Source: Victivallis lenta
GTDB taxonomy: Bacteria > Verrucomicrobiota > Lentisphaeria > Victivallales > Victivallaceae
Length of the DNA: 64,000 nucleotides
NCBI RefSeq assembly: GCF_009695545.1
Contig: NZ_VUNS01000018.1
Location: forward strand, 50,580-114,579
Direction of reading: 5' to 3'
The notes beneath the pieces are model-generated. The model had not been told where the DNA came from and made no database searches. It saw nothing but the letters and a program-made list of their open reading frames with translations. A program made the translations under genes and the position numbers. Below, piece by piece: positions 17,152 through 25,745 of the stretch. Every line of letters begins with the position of its first letter. The stretch's first letter is position 1.

Positions 17152-17727
17152 ATGAAGATGAAGAAGATGTCGTTTCTCGCCGCAATCGTCGCCGCCGGTG
17201 GGCTCTCCGCCGCGGACATCGAGCTGCCGAAACCCGAAACGCAGGGCGGCATGCCGCTTCAGGAGGCGTTGCAGTCGCGCCGGACCGGCCGGAGCTTCAG
17301 CGACAGGGCGCTGCCGCGCGAGGTCTTGTCGAACCTGCTCTGGTCCGCCATCGGCGTGAATCGCGACGACGGCAGGCGTACCGCTCCGACCGCGCTGAAC
17401 CGGCAGGAGATCACGCTTTACGTCTGCATTCCGGAAGGGACCTTCCGCTACGATGCCGCGGCCAACAAACTCGTGCAGACTTCTGAAAAGCGCGCCGGAG
17501 ACGCGCCGCTCATGGTGATCTTCACGGCCGATACGGCCAGACAGCCCGAACGGTTCTGCCATGTGGATTGCGGCTTCGTCGGCCAGAACATCTATCTCTT
17601 CTGCGCGTCGCAGAAACTGGCGACCGTATTCCGGGCCAGTTTCAAGGCGGAGGATTACAGGCCGCTGCTCAACCTCGGGGAGAACGAGCAGATTCTCTAC
17701 GTGCAGGCGGTCGGTTACCCGAAATGA
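17152..17727 (+). CDS. Exported nitroreductase-family protein (SagB-like)
   Basis: The 191-residue protein has an N-terminal signal sequence (MKMKKMSFLAAIVAAGGLSAAD) followed by a compact nitroreductase fold: QEALQSRRTGRSFSDRALPREVLSNLLWSAIGVNR is the FMN-binding N-terminal signature, and FVGQNIYLFCASQKLATV is the central helix. Family members usually use FMN in the cytoplasm. A secreted version implies a bound flavin exported with the protein or loss of redox activity. GGGAGG precedes the ATG at 17152; the in-frame start at 17083 lies upstream of the promoter. Confidence 0.85.
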   Translation: MKMKKMSFLAAIVAAGGLSAADIELPKPETQGGMPLQEALQSRRTGRSFSDRALPREVLSNLLWSAIGVNRDDGRRTAPTALNRQEITLYVCIPEGTFRYDAAANKLVQTSEKRAGDAPLMVIFTADTARQPERFCHVDCGFVGQNIYLFCASQKLATVFRASFKAEDYRPLLNLGENEQILYVQAVGYPK

Positions 17728-17741
17728 CCTCCTGATACCGG

Positions 17742-17764
17742 ACTCCTCCCGCGGCGGGAGGAGT
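17742..17764 (+). terminator. Hairpin after nitroreductase gene
   Basis: A nine-base perfect stem (ACTCCTCCC with GGGAGGAGT) with a five-base loop. The T-rich stretch follows only about ten bases later, so termination strength is uncertain. Confidence 0.55.
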
Positions 17765-17772
17765 ACCGGGGC

Positions 17773-17801
17773 TTGCTTTTCCGTATTTTTGTGACATATT
17801 A
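17773..17801 (+). promoter_or_regulatory. Promoter of MFS transporter gene
   Basis: TTGCTT (17773-17778) and ATATTA (17796-17801) are 17 bp apart. This favours the downstream start codon at 17855. Confidence 0.55.
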
Positions 17802-17854
17802 CAGGAATGCCGATCCGCCGGTGCTGCCGGCATACAACGAAACCGGTGATTCCG

Positions 17855-19099
17855 ATGATATACCGCATCCTCCAGAACCGTGCCAATTCACTCGCCTGCG
17901 CCTGGGCGATCAACTCGCTCGCCTACTCGATCGTCTATCCGTTCCTGCCGATCTACCTGCACAGCGAGCGCGGTTATCCGATGGCGACGGTCGGGCTGAT
18001 CTTCCCGCTGATGGGCGGCTCGATCATCGTTTCTCCGCTGCTGGCCGGATATCTGACCGACCGGATCGGGCGGCAGTTCATGATGCAGTTCGGCCAGACG
18101 GCGCGCGCCGCGATGTTCCTGCTGCTGGCAGGCATGGCCTTCTTCCATGCCCCGTTCTGGCTCTTCGCGGCGGCGCTGACGGTCAATGCCGGAATCGGCA
18201 CCTTCTTCCAGATCGGATCCGACGCCTTTCTGAGCGATATTTCGACGCCCGCCGAACGGCCGCGCATCTTCAGCCGCATCCGGATCGGCACGAACATCGG
18301 CTGGGCGCTCGGCCCGATGCTCGGAGCGTTCCTGATGAAAGCGCCGTTCTGGATGCTCTTCATCCTGACCGCCGCGCTCTGTCTTTTCGGCGCCTGGTAT
18401 ACCGGAAAATGCTGCAGCGTGCGCCGCGGCGCGCCTTCCGCTCCGGTTTCCCGTGCGGTTCCGGGGAACTTCACCGTCCGGCGGCTGTTCACCGACAGCC
18501 GGCTGACCGGAACGCTCGGCTGCAGCTTCATTCTGTTTCTGCTGACTTCACAGCTCTACTCGGTCATGTCGGTTTACGCGACCGGCGTGGTGGGACTCTC
18601 CTCGAACGCGCTCGGACTCATCTATTCGCTGAACGGCGCGGCAATCATCGTTTTTCAGATGCCGATGACCCGGCTGCTCGAGCACTTCCGGCTGAGCTTT
18701 CCGGCCCGGCTCGTATTCGGAACCGCCCTTTATACCGCCGGCTATTTTTCCCTCGGATTCGCGCACAATGCCTGGATGATGGCCGCTTCGGTGTTCATCA
18801 TCACCCTCGGAGAAGCTGCCGTCATGCCGTCGCTCTACTCCGGCGTCAGCAGCCTCGCACCCTCCGGAGGAACCGGGCGCTACATGGCTTCGCTTGAATT
18901 GACCCGCGGGGTCGGTTATGCGGCAGGGCCGTATTTCGGCGCCATGCTTTTTCAGGCTTATTCCCCGCAGCCGCTGCTGCTGTGGGGCCTCCTGTCGCTT
19001 TTCGGCTGCGGCGCGGCGGCCGGTTACCTGCTGCTCGCCTCCCGCTTCTCCGCCCGCCGCAAAGTCCGCGAAGTTACCCTGAAGGGCAATCGCGATTGA
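17855..19099 (+). CDS. Major facilitator superfamily transporter
   Basis: A 414-residue, roughly 12-helix protein with the MFS A-motif after helix 2 (GYLTDRIGRQFMMQFGQ) and a paired region in the second half (RLLEHFRLSFPARL). These proteins exchange sugars, drugs or metabolites across the inner membrane, and the substrate cannot be told. I use the ATG at 17855, where the cytoplasmic N-terminus MIYRILQNRANSLACAW leads into helix 1. The longer frame from 17807 adds an unusual Cys/Arg-rich leader that would overlap the expected transcript start. The next gene converges without a clear terminator. Confidence 0.85.
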   Translation: MIYRILQNRANSLACAWAINSLAYSIVYPFLPIYLHSERGYPMATVGLIFPLMGGSIIVSPLLAGYLTDRIGRQFMMQFGQTARAAMFLLLAGMAFFHAPFWLFAAALTVNAGIGTFFQIGSDAFLSDISTPAERPRIFSRIRIGTNIGWALGPMLGAFLMKAPFWMLFILTAALCLFGAWYTGKCCSVRRGAPSAPVSRAVPGNFTVRRLFTDSRLTGTLGCSFILFLLTSQLYSVMSVYATGVVGLSSNALGLIYSLNGAAIIVFQMPMTRLLEHFRLSFPARLVFGTALYTAGYFSLGFAHNAWMMAASVFIITLGEAAVMPSLYSGVSSLAPSGGTGRYMASLELTRGVGYAAGPYFGAMLFQAYSPQPLLLWGLLSLFGCGAAAGYLLLASRFSARRKVREVTLKGNRD

Positions 19100-19133
19100 C
19101 CTTTGTCCGTTCCCGCGCCGCAGGAAACCTGAT

Positions 19134-20138
19134 TCAGGCCCGGCTGCGGTCCGCCGCTGCGCGATAGAAGGCCCTGATGTTCTCCATCGATACGCCCGGC
19201 GGCACGTCGCAGCCGGAGGAGAGGACGAAATTACGATATTCCTTTGTCGCTTCCAGCAGCTCCGCGGTCTTGCGGTAAATTTCTTCGGGCGTCGCGTTCT
19301 TGAACATGCCGACCGGGTCGATATTGCCCATCAGCAGTGTTTTTTCCGGCATCTGCGGCAGGATTTCCGGGATGCTGACCGCGTTGCCGAGATGCAGCGC
19401 CATCGCCCCGGTCGAGAGGAGCGCCGGAATCTGCTGCTCGGTCCGCCCGCAGTTGTGCAGGATCACCATGAAGTTGTCGTCCTGTACCCGTTCGACGATT
19501 CGCCTGACATAGTCCGCCGCGAAATCTCGGCACATGTCCGGCGAGAGCAGCCCGGCCGCCGGTTCCGCGATGACGATTCCGTTGACGCCGGTCGCCTTGA
19601 TCGCTTCGGCATAACCGGCGAGAAAAGAGGCCGTCTTATCGAGCAGCGCGTGGGCCGCCTCGGGCTCGACTGCCGCCATGATCATGATTTCGGTCATATC
19701 CGCCAGCCGTCCGGCCAGCGAGAAGGGGCCGATCATGCCGCCGAACACCGGCCGGTCGAGATTCGCGGCGCAGAGTTTCGCGCATTTCAGCACCTCCGCC
19801 GTCCGTGCCGCTCCGACCTCCGGAACTGCGAGTGCGTCGATTTCGTTCCGGTCCGAAACGATCCGGTCCGTGACCGTCGGATTTTCGTATTCGGAATAAC
19901 GGATCGGCGACCCGAAGGCTTCGGCTTCGACCGACAGGTCCATGAAGGTTACCGCCGCATCGCACGGAGTCGCTTTCGCCAGTGCGTCGATACAGCGGAA
20001 CTGCAGTTCCCCGTCCCGGAACACATCGACCGGTTTGGCCCCGATCAGCTCCATGCCGGGGCTGGTCATGATCGGCATCACATAGCGGCGCGGGGACGCG
20101 AGGACCGTTTCGACGAATTCTTTCATATTCAATTGCAT
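19134..20138 (-). CDS. Uroporphyrinogen decarboxylase-family protein (MtaA/methyltransferase-like)
   Basis: The 334-residue protein has the URO-D fold pattern, with HNCGRTEQQIPALLSTG and a C-terminal Cys (SSGCDVPPGVSMENI) where corrinoid methyltransferases of the MtaA/CmuA branch bind zinc. True HemE motifs at the N-terminus are absent (here RRYVMPIMTSPGMELIGA). In anaerobes such proteins often move methyl groups between corrinoid proteins and cofactors, but no corrinoid partner lies nearby, so the role is open. GGAAG lies upstream of the ATG at 20138, and a TATACT -10-like box is at 20181-20186 on the minus strand. Confidence 0.78.
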   Translation of the reverse strand: MQLNMKEFVETVLASPRRYVMPIMTSPGMELIGAKPVDVFRDGELQFRCIDALAKATPCDAAVTFMDLSVEAEAFGSPIRYSEYENPTVTDRIVSDRNEIDALAVPEVGAARTAEVLKCAKLCAANLDRPVFGGMIGPFSLAGRLADMTEIMIMAAVEPEAAHALLDKTASFLAGYAEAIKATGVNGIVIAEPAAGLLSPDMCRDFAADYVRRIVERVQDDNFMVILHNCGRTEQQIPALLSTGAMALHLGNAVSIPEILPQMPEKTLLMGNIDPVGMFKNATPEEIYRKTAELLEATKEYRNFVLSSGCDVPPGVSMENIRAFYRAAADRSRA

Positions 20139-20260
20139 GACAGACTTCCGTTGTTGCTGGATTGCTCTCTTTTATCTTATAGTATAGCAGCAAAACCGGA
20201 TGGTTTTTTCTCTCGCTTGGCTTTTTATTGCTCTATGTTGGTTTTGCGGGAGCCGCGACG

Positions 20261-20289
20261 AAAAAAGGGCGCCGTTCCCGGCGCCCTTT
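20261..20289 (-). terminator. Terminator of the hydrogenase operon
   Basis: On the minus strand an 11-bp stem (AAAGGGCGCCG with CGGCGCCCTTT) ends in a run of T. It lies just after the hydA stop. Confidence 0.92.
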
Positions 20290-20308
20290 CGGCGGAATCG
20301 CATCTGCC

Positions 20309-22339
20309 TTATTTGGCGAACGCGCTTTCGATCGCCCGCCTGACCTCCGCGAAGGTCTGCTCGACCGAATCGTTGCGCGGAATCACCACGTCGCCGACCG
20401 TGACGGAGATCGTGCCGTCCGCTTCCGGGCGCGAACTGAAGGCCGCGTCGATGTTCACGCTGTCGGCCCAGCCCTTCTGCTTCACGAACTCGACCACGCG
20501 TCCGAGCAGCTCCTGTCCCGGGCACTTGCTCTGCTTCGTGCAGAGGGTCACGCAGATCGGGAGGGCATCCTCCTTCTTGCTGCGCAGGATCGGGCTCTTC
20601 GCATCGAACAGCTGGCTGCGGTTCTGGTAGTGGGTATGCAGCCGCGTATGCGCCTCATGCGAACCCGGGCGGCCGCCGAAGCTCTCCGCGTAGCACTTGT
20701 CGACCCAGTAGTTGTCCTGCGGCTTCTGGACCTGGCGGCCCTTGTCCGTGTCGTACAGACCGGCTGCGCGTTTCGTGCGGAAATCCTTGTCGTGCGAAAT
20801 CGGCTGTCCGCCGCCGGCGACGCAGCCGCCCGGGCAGGCCATGACTTCGACGAAGTCATAGGCCGCTTTGCCGGCCTTCACCTCTTCGACCAGCTTGCGG
20901 GCGTTCGCAAGACCGTGGACCACCGCGATGCGCAGCTTTTTGCCGGCGACCTCGAGCGTCGCCTCCTTGCGCGGCGCAAGTCCGCGGGTCTCCTTGAAGT
21001 CGATCGGGCTCATCGGATTGCCGGAGACCTTCTCGACCGCGAAACGCAGCGCCGCTTCCATCACGCCGCCCGTCGCGCCGAAGATCACGCCGCCGCCGGT
21101 CGAGAAACCGAGCGGCATGTCGAAGGCCGACGGTTCGAGCTCGTTGGTCTGGATGCCCATCGACTGAATCATCTGGGCGAGTTCGTTCGTGGTCAGCACG
21201 TAGTCCACATCCGGACGGCCGTCCTGCGAGAACTTCGGCAGCTGCGCTTCGTACTTCTTCGCGGTGCACGGCATGATCGACACGACGACGAGGTTTTCGG
21301 GTTTGACGCCGAGCTTGGCCGGCAGCGTCTTGCGGGCGATGGAACCGAAGATCGCCTGCGGCGAACGCGTCGTCGAAATGTTCGGCAGCAGTTCCGGGTA
21401 GTAGGTTTCGGCGAACTTGACCCAGCCCGGGCAGCAGCTCGTGAACATCGGCAGCACGCCGTTGTTTTCAAGCCGGTCGAGGAACTCGGTCGCCTCTTCG
21501 AAAATCGTCATATCGGCCGCGAAGCAGGTGTCGTAAACTTCGTCGAAGCCGAGAATCTTCATGGCGGTGACCATCTTGCGGGCGACGTTTTCGCCCATCG
21601 CGAAGCCGCCGAGCTTTTCGCCGAGACCGACGCGGACCGCCGGAGCGACCTGCGCGATGACGATCTTGTCCGGGTCGTAAATCGCATCCCAGACCTGATC
21701 GATGTTGCTCTTGGCCACGATCGCGCCGGTCGGGCAGACCTGCGCGCACTGACCGCAGTTCACACACTCGACTTCGGAGAGGTTGCTGTCGAAGGCCGGG
21801 ACGACCCGGGCATTCGAACCGCGGCACGCGAAATCGAGCGCGCCGACCGACTGAACCTCGGAGCAGACCCGGACGCAGTCGCCGCAGAGCACGCACTTGT
21901 TCGGGTCGCGGACCAGCGACGGGCTCGATTCGTCGACCGGCAGGTCCTTGATCGACTGCTTGTAGCGGACGTCGTGGACGCCGAGCTTGCGGGCGATGTC
22001 CTGCAGCGAACAGTTCGCGCTGCGCTGGCAGCTCGGGCACTCGCGCTTATGGCTGGCCAGAAGCAGCTCGACGTTGATTTTGCGCATGTTGCGGATCGCC
22101 TTGGTGTCCGTGAAGATCACCATGCCGGCTTCCGGCGCGGTCGAGCAGGAGGCCATGATGCCGCGTCCCTTCACGTCGACGAGGCAGAGACGGCAGGCGC
22201 CGTAGATCGACAGCTCGGAATGGTAGCAGAAGGTCGGGATGTCGATGCCGGCTTTGCGGATCAGTTCAAGCAGATTCCGCTCGCCCGCGATCTCGATCTC
22301 GCGGTTGTTGACAAACAGAGTTTTCTTTTCTTCACTCAT
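20309..22339 (-). CDS. hydA: NADH-dependent [FeFe]-hydrogenase catalytic subunit
   Basis: This 676-residue subunit starts with a [2Fe-2S] ferredoxin domain (CYHSELSIYGACRLC), then the His-Cys cluster region (HKRECPSCQRSANC), two [4Fe-4S] motifs (CVLCGDCVRVC, CVNCGQCAQVC) and the H-cluster motifs L1 TSCCPGW (300-306), L2 MPCTAKKYE (356-364) and L3 MACPGGCVAGGG (500-511). This is the layout of group A hydrogenases that pair with NuoE/NuoF-like subunits to use NADH, often by electron bifurcation with ferredoxin. A C-terminal region (about 595-676) resembles a thioredoxin-like [2Fe-2S] domain but keeps only a CTKQSKC pair, with no later cysteines. It is the last gene of rex-hydC-hydB-hydA. Confidence 0.96.
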   Translation of the reverse strand: MSEEKKTLFVNNREIEIAGERNLLELIRKAGIDIPTFCYHSELSIYGACRLCLVDVKGRGIMASCSTAPEAGMVIFTDTKAIRNMRKINVELLLASHKRECPSCQRSANCSLQDIARKLGVHDVRYKQSIKDLPVDESSPSLVRDPNKCVLCGDCVRVCSEVQSVGALDFACRGSNARVVPAFDSNLSEVECVNCGQCAQVCPTGAIVAKSNIDQVWDAIYDPDKIVIAQVAPAVRVGLGEKLGGFAMGENVARKMVTAMKILGFDEVYDTCFAADMTIFEEATEFLDRLENNGVLPMFTSCCPGWVKFAETYYPELLPNISTTRSPQAIFGSIARKTLPAKLGVKPENLVVVSIMPCTAKKYEAQLPKFSQDGRPDVDYVLTTNELAQMIQSMGIQTNELEPSAFDMPLGFSTGGGVIFGATGGVMEAALRFAVEKVSGNPMSPIDFKETRGLAPRKEATLEVAGKKLRIAVVHGLANARKLVEEVKAGKAAYDFVEVMACPGGCVAGGGQPISHDKDFRTKRAAGLYDTDKGRQVQKPQDNYWVDKCYAESFGGRPGSHEAHTRLHTHYQNRSQLFDAKSPILRSKKEDALPICVTLCTKQSKCPGQELLGRVVEFVKQKGWADSVNIDAAFSSRPEADGTISVTVGDVVIPRNDSVEQTFAEVRRAIESAFAK

Positions 22340-22372
22340 TTTATTTTATGCTCCAGGGCTGTGATTGATGGA

Positions 22373-24283
22373 TTAAAGGCCGACGATCGCGCCGAATTTG
22401 CAGGCCGCCTTGCAGGCGCCGCACTTGATGCACTTGTCCGCATCGAGGACGTGAACTTCCTTGACCTTGCCGGTGATCGCCCCGACCGGACACTTGCGCA
22501 TGCAGGCCGTGCAGCCCTTGCATTTGTCGGCCAGAATTTCGGGCCGGGCCAGCGCCTTGCATTCGCCGGCCGGACAGGTCTTCTTGAGGACGTGCGCTTC
22601 GTACTCTTCGCGGAAATAGCGCAGCGTCGAGAGCACCGGGTTCGGGGCGGTCTTGCCGAGGCCGCAGAGCGAACCGAGCTGGACCGCCTTCGCGGTCTCC
22701 TCGAGCAGCTCGAGCGTGTGACGGTCGGCGCGCCCTTCGATGATGTCGTCGAGCAGCGCGAGCATCTGGCGCGTGCCTTCGCGGCACGGCACGCACTTGC
22801 CGCAGGATTCATTCTGCGTGAACTGCATGAAGAAGCGCGCGATCTTGACGATGCAGGTCTGCTTGTTCATGACCACGAGGCCGCCGGAGCCGACCATCGC
22901 GCCGACGCTCTTGAGCGAGTCGAAGTCGAGCGGCAGATCCAGCATTTCGGGGGTCAGGCAGCCGCCGGACGGACCGCCGATCTGGACGGCTTTGAAATCT
23001 TCGTTCGTGATTTCGCCGGCGTTGTTGGTCACGCCGCCGCCGATGTTGTAGACGATCTCGCGCAGCGTCGTGCCGAACGGCACCTCGATGAGGCCGGTGT
23101 TCGCCACATGCCCGGTCAGAGCGAAGGTCTTCGTGCCGGGGGACTTCTCGGTGCCGACCGACTTGTACTGCTCCGGACCCTTGTGGAAAATGCCCGGAAC
23201 CGACGCAAGCGTCTCGACGTTGTTGATGACCGTCGGCTTGCCCCAGAGTCCGCTCTGGGCCGGGAACGGCGGCTTCGGCTTCGGCATGCCGCGCTTGCCC
23301 TCGATCGACGCGATGAGAGCGGTCTCTTCGCCGCAGACGAACGCGCCGGCGCCTTCCATCACGTTGACCCGGAAGCTGAAATCGCTGCCGAACAGATTGT
23401 CGCCGAGAACGCCGATCGCCTCGGCGTCCTTCACCGCGGCGCGCATGCGTTCGACCGCGAGCGGATATTCGGCGCGGACGTAGACATACCCCTCATCGGC
23501 GCCGATGGCGCGGGCCGCGATCATCATGCCCTCGATGACGGCGTGCGGATTGCCCTCCATGACCGAGCGGTCCATGAACGCGCCCGGATCGCCTTCGTCG
23601 CCGTTGCAGATGACGTACTTCTTATCGTTCTTCGACGCGAGGGTGAACTTCCACTTGAGGCCGGTCGGGAAGCCGCCGCCGCCGCGGCCGCGCAGGCCGG
23701 ATTCGATCGCGGTCTGGCAGACCTCTTCCGGCTTCATTTCGAGAACCGCCTTGCGGGCGCCGAAGTAACCGCCGCGCGCAATATATTCGCGGACGTCGCC
23801 CGGCTCGATCCGGCAGTTCGCGAGAACCACGCGCTTCTGGCGGTTGTAGAACGGGATTTCGGCGTCGCCCTTGCAGTGGCAGTTGCCGTTCTTGTGGTCG
23901 ACGTAGAGCAGCCGGTCGATGATTTCGCCGCGCTGGAGCGTGCGTTCGACGATCTCCGGCACGTCGGCGATCTTGACCTTCGTGTAGAGGATGTCGCCCG
24001 GCTCGATGTGGAGCAGCGGCCCCATCTGGCAGAAGCCCTGGCAGCCGGACTTCGAAATGTAGGTGTCTTCCTTCTTCCGGTCCTCGGCCTTGACCTCGAG
24101 AATCACGTCGATGCCGGCCTTCTCGAGTTCTTTGGCGAGCGCGTCGCGGACGTCGAGCGAACCGTTGGCCACGCAGCCCGTGCCGCCGCAGATGATGATC
24201 CGGCGCTTGACGTTCTGGTAGGCTTTCTTATAATCGGCTGCGATTTTATCAAGATCGACAGAATTGACGGTTGCGGTACTCAT
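22373..24283 (-). CDS. hydB: Hydrogenase NADH-binding subunit (NuoF-like)
   Basis: The protein has an N-terminal thioredoxin-like [2Fe-2S] domain (CGGTGC.. and CQGFC), then the NuoF flavoprotein core with the FMN/NADH glycine-rich loop (GLRGRGGGGFPTGLKW) and ICNGDEGDPGAFMDR. The SLBB region and the [4Fe-4S] site ESCGKCVPCREG come next, and a C-terminal two-cluster ferredoxin (CKGCTACMRKCP, CIKCGACKAACK) ends it. It oxidises or reduces NAD(H) and passes electrons to HydA. I start at ATG 24283, which sits 11 bases from GGGAGAG; the GTG nine bases upstream would overlap the ribosome site. The next gene hydA follows after 33 bp. Confidence 0.96.
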   Translation of the reverse strand: MSTATVNSVDLDKIAADYKKAYQNVKRRIIICGGTGCVANGSLDVRDALAKELEKAGIDVILEVKAEDRKKEDTYISKSGCQGFCQMGPLLHIEPGDILYTKVKIADVPEIVERTLQRGEIIDRLLYVDHKNGNCHCKGDAEIPFYNRQKRVVLANCRIEPGDVREYIARGGYFGARKAVLEMKPEEVCQTAIESGLRGRGGGGFPTGLKWKFTLASKNDKKYVICNGDEGDPGAFMDRSVMEGNPHAVIEGMMIAARAIGADEGYVYVRAEYPLAVERMRAAVKDAEAIGVLGDNLFGSDFSFRVNVMEGAGAFVCGEETALIASIEGKRGMPKPKPPFPAQSGLWGKPTVINNVETLASVPGIFHKGPEQYKSVGTEKSPGTKTFALTGHVANTGLIEVPFGTTLREIVYNIGGGVTNNAGEITNEDFKAVQIGGPSGGCLTPEMLDLPLDFDSLKSVGAMVGSGGLVVMNKQTCIVKIARFFMQFTQNESCGKCVPCREGTRQMLALLDDIIEGRADRHTLELLEETAKAVQLGSLCGLGKTAPNPVLSTLRYFREEYEAHVLKKTCPAGECKALARPEILADKCKGCTACMRKCPVGAITGKVKEVHVLDADKCIKCGACKAACKFGAIVGL

Positions 24284-24305
24284 TTTATTCACTCTCTCCC
24301 GGATG

Positions 24306-24821
24306 TTACTGATTGGCGGCTTTTTCTTCCGCGATGACCTGATCGATGATCGCGTCGGTCTTTTCCGGCGTCATCTGGCCGTGCACGGAATCGTTGACCA
24401 GCATGACCGGAGCGAGGCCGCAGGCTCCGAGGCAGCTGACGGTTTCGACGGTGAAGAGAAGATCGTCCGTCGTGCGCTTCTCGTCGGAGAGCTTGAGCTT
24501 CTCATAGAGGGCGTGCAGAATGCTGTGCGACTTCTTGACGTGGCAGGCGGTGCCGTCGCAGAGCTTGATGATGTATTTGCCCTTCGGCTGCATCGAGAAA
24601 TGGGCGTAGAAGGTCGCCACGCCGTAGACCCGCGACGGCGGGACGCCGATGCTGGTCGCGACATAGCTGATCATGTCTTTCGACAGATATTTATAAACAG
24701 CCTGAACCTCCTGAAGAATCGGAATCAGCCGTCCTTCGGAGTAGTTGTTCTTCTCCAGAATTTTGTTTACCGCGGCGAGATGGTCGATCATCGCCTGGGT
24801 GGTTTCCATGGTTTCCTGCAT
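24306..24821 (-). CDS. hydC: Hydrogenase [2Fe-2S] subunit (NuoE-like)
   Basis: The 171-residue protein has the NuoE helical N-terminus (LIPILQEVQAVYKYLSKDMISYVATSIGVPPSRVYGVATFY) and a thioredoxin-like ferredoxin with the four cluster cysteines (CDGTAC and CLGAC). It relays electrons between the flavin subunit and the hydrogenase. AAGGAG stands before the ATG. The spacing to hydB is 22 bp, consistent with one transcript. Confidence 0.95.
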   Translation of the reverse strand: MQETMETTQAMIDHLAAVNKILEKNNYSEGRLIPILQEVQAVYKYLSKDMISYVATSIGVPPSRVYGVATFYAHFSMQPKGKYIIKLCDGTACHVKKSHSILHALYEKLKLSDEKRTTDDLLFTVETVSCLGACGLAPVMLVNDSVHGQMTPEKTDAIIDQVIAEEKAANQ

Positions 24822-24874
24822 TTTCGCTCCTTGTGACTGTTGCTGTCTATCTTAACATTCAGGGAAATACCGTT

Positions 24875-25528
24875 TCACTCCTGGGAATCCTCTTCGACGA
24901 GCTTCCGGCTCATCTTGACCGAAAGGACGGCGAGGCCGCCGGCGATGACTTCGCGTTGGACGATCACGTCGTCCGGCACTTTCAAACTGACGTTGGCGAA
25001 GTTCCAGATCGCCTTGATTCCGCCGGCCACCATGCGGTCCGCGACGTCCTGGGCCTGATCGGCCGGAACGCAGATGATGCCCATCCGGACCTGAAGCCGC
25101 CGGGTCAGCTCCTCGAGCCGGTCGATGTCGAAGACGCTGCGCTCGCGCACCTCGGTGCCGATTTTGGCCGGATCCGCATCGAAGGCGGCGATGATCCGCA
25201 GCCCGTACTCCTCGAACCCCTCGTAGCCCATGAGAGCGCTGCCGAGGGAGCCGGCGCCGACCAGAATCGCCTCCGACACATTGTCCCAGTTCAGGTAGCT
25301 CTTGATCGCTTCGATCAGCTCCCGGACCTTGTAGCCGACTCCCGGCTGGCCGGAGACGCCGGTCAGCGCGAGGTCTTTGCGGATGACGATTTCACCGAGA
25401 TTCATATAGCGTGCAAGTTCCGGAGTCGCAACGATTTCAACACCGGCCTTGCGCATTTCGGACAGCTTATAGAGATAGGTAGGCAGCCGCCGGATCGTCG
25501 GCAGCTTCGGAACCTTCACATTCGCCAT
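24875..25528 (-). CDS. rex: Redox-sensing transcriptional repressor Rex
   Basis: The 217-residue protein combines an N-terminal winged helix (KLPTIRRLPTYLYKL.. VIRKDLALTG) with a Rossmann NAD(H) domain (AILVGAGSLGSALMGY, IIAAFDADPAKIGTEV). Rex binds DNA when NADH/NAD+ is low and lets go when NADH rises. Placing rex first in an operon for a NADH-consuming hydrogenase gives a direct feedback: excess NADH induces H2 evolution. GGAG lies six bases before the ATG. A promoter and a perfect leader hairpin are upstream. Confidence 0.95.
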   Translation of the reverse strand: MANVKVPKLPTIRRLPTYLYKLSEMRKAGVEIVATPELARYMNLGEIVIRKDLALTGVSGQPGVGYKVRELIEAIKSYLNWDNVSEAILVGAGSLGSALMGYEGFEEYGLRIIAAFDADPAKIGTEVRERSVFDIDRLEELTRRLQVRMGIICVPADQAQDVADRMVAGGIKAIWNFANVSLKVPDDVIVQREVIAGGLAVLSVKMSRKLVEEDSQE

Positions 25529-25580
25529 ATAAGTCTCCGTTACAATTTAGACGCGTATAAGTGCTTCCGATACGATACAA

Positions 25581-25607
25581 GCTGGCCGGACACCTCTTCC
25601 GGCCAGC
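25581..25607. repeat. Perfect 10-bp hairpin in the rex leader
   Basis: GCTGGCCGGA pairs with TCCGGCCAGC around a seven-base loop. It lies between the rex promoter (25632-25659) and its start codon, so it would be in the 5' leader of the hydrogenase operon. No T-run follows. Confidence 0.7.
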
Positions 25608-25631
25608 CTGCAATCCGCACGTGCAACACTT

Positions 25632-25659
25632 AAAATAACACTTTTCCCGGAGATTTCAA
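25632..25659 (-). promoter_or_regulatory. Putative promoter of the rex-hydCBA operon
   Basis: On the minus strand TTGAAA (25654-25659) and TATTTT (25632-25637) are 16 bp apart. AACACTT occurs twice, 12 bp apart, around the -10 box. A full canonical Rex palindrome was not found. Confidence 0.55.
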
Positions 25660-25745
25660 GGCGTTCGGACCTTTATTATCGATATTTTTATATCTAAATA
25701 GAGTATTTTTTTATCAAAGTCGTTATTTTATTTGTTTTCAATCAC

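Noticed and set aside
20228..24337. A 1369-codon plus-strand open frame across the hydrogenase genes
   Set aside because: It is antisense to hydA, hydB and hydC, whose motifs are unmistakable. The long frame is a product of high GC at third positions.
25632..25660. A classical Rex operator (TTGTGAA-N4-TTCACAA type)
   Set aside because: Only loose AACACTT repeats are present. The palindrome does not match well enough to claim a site.
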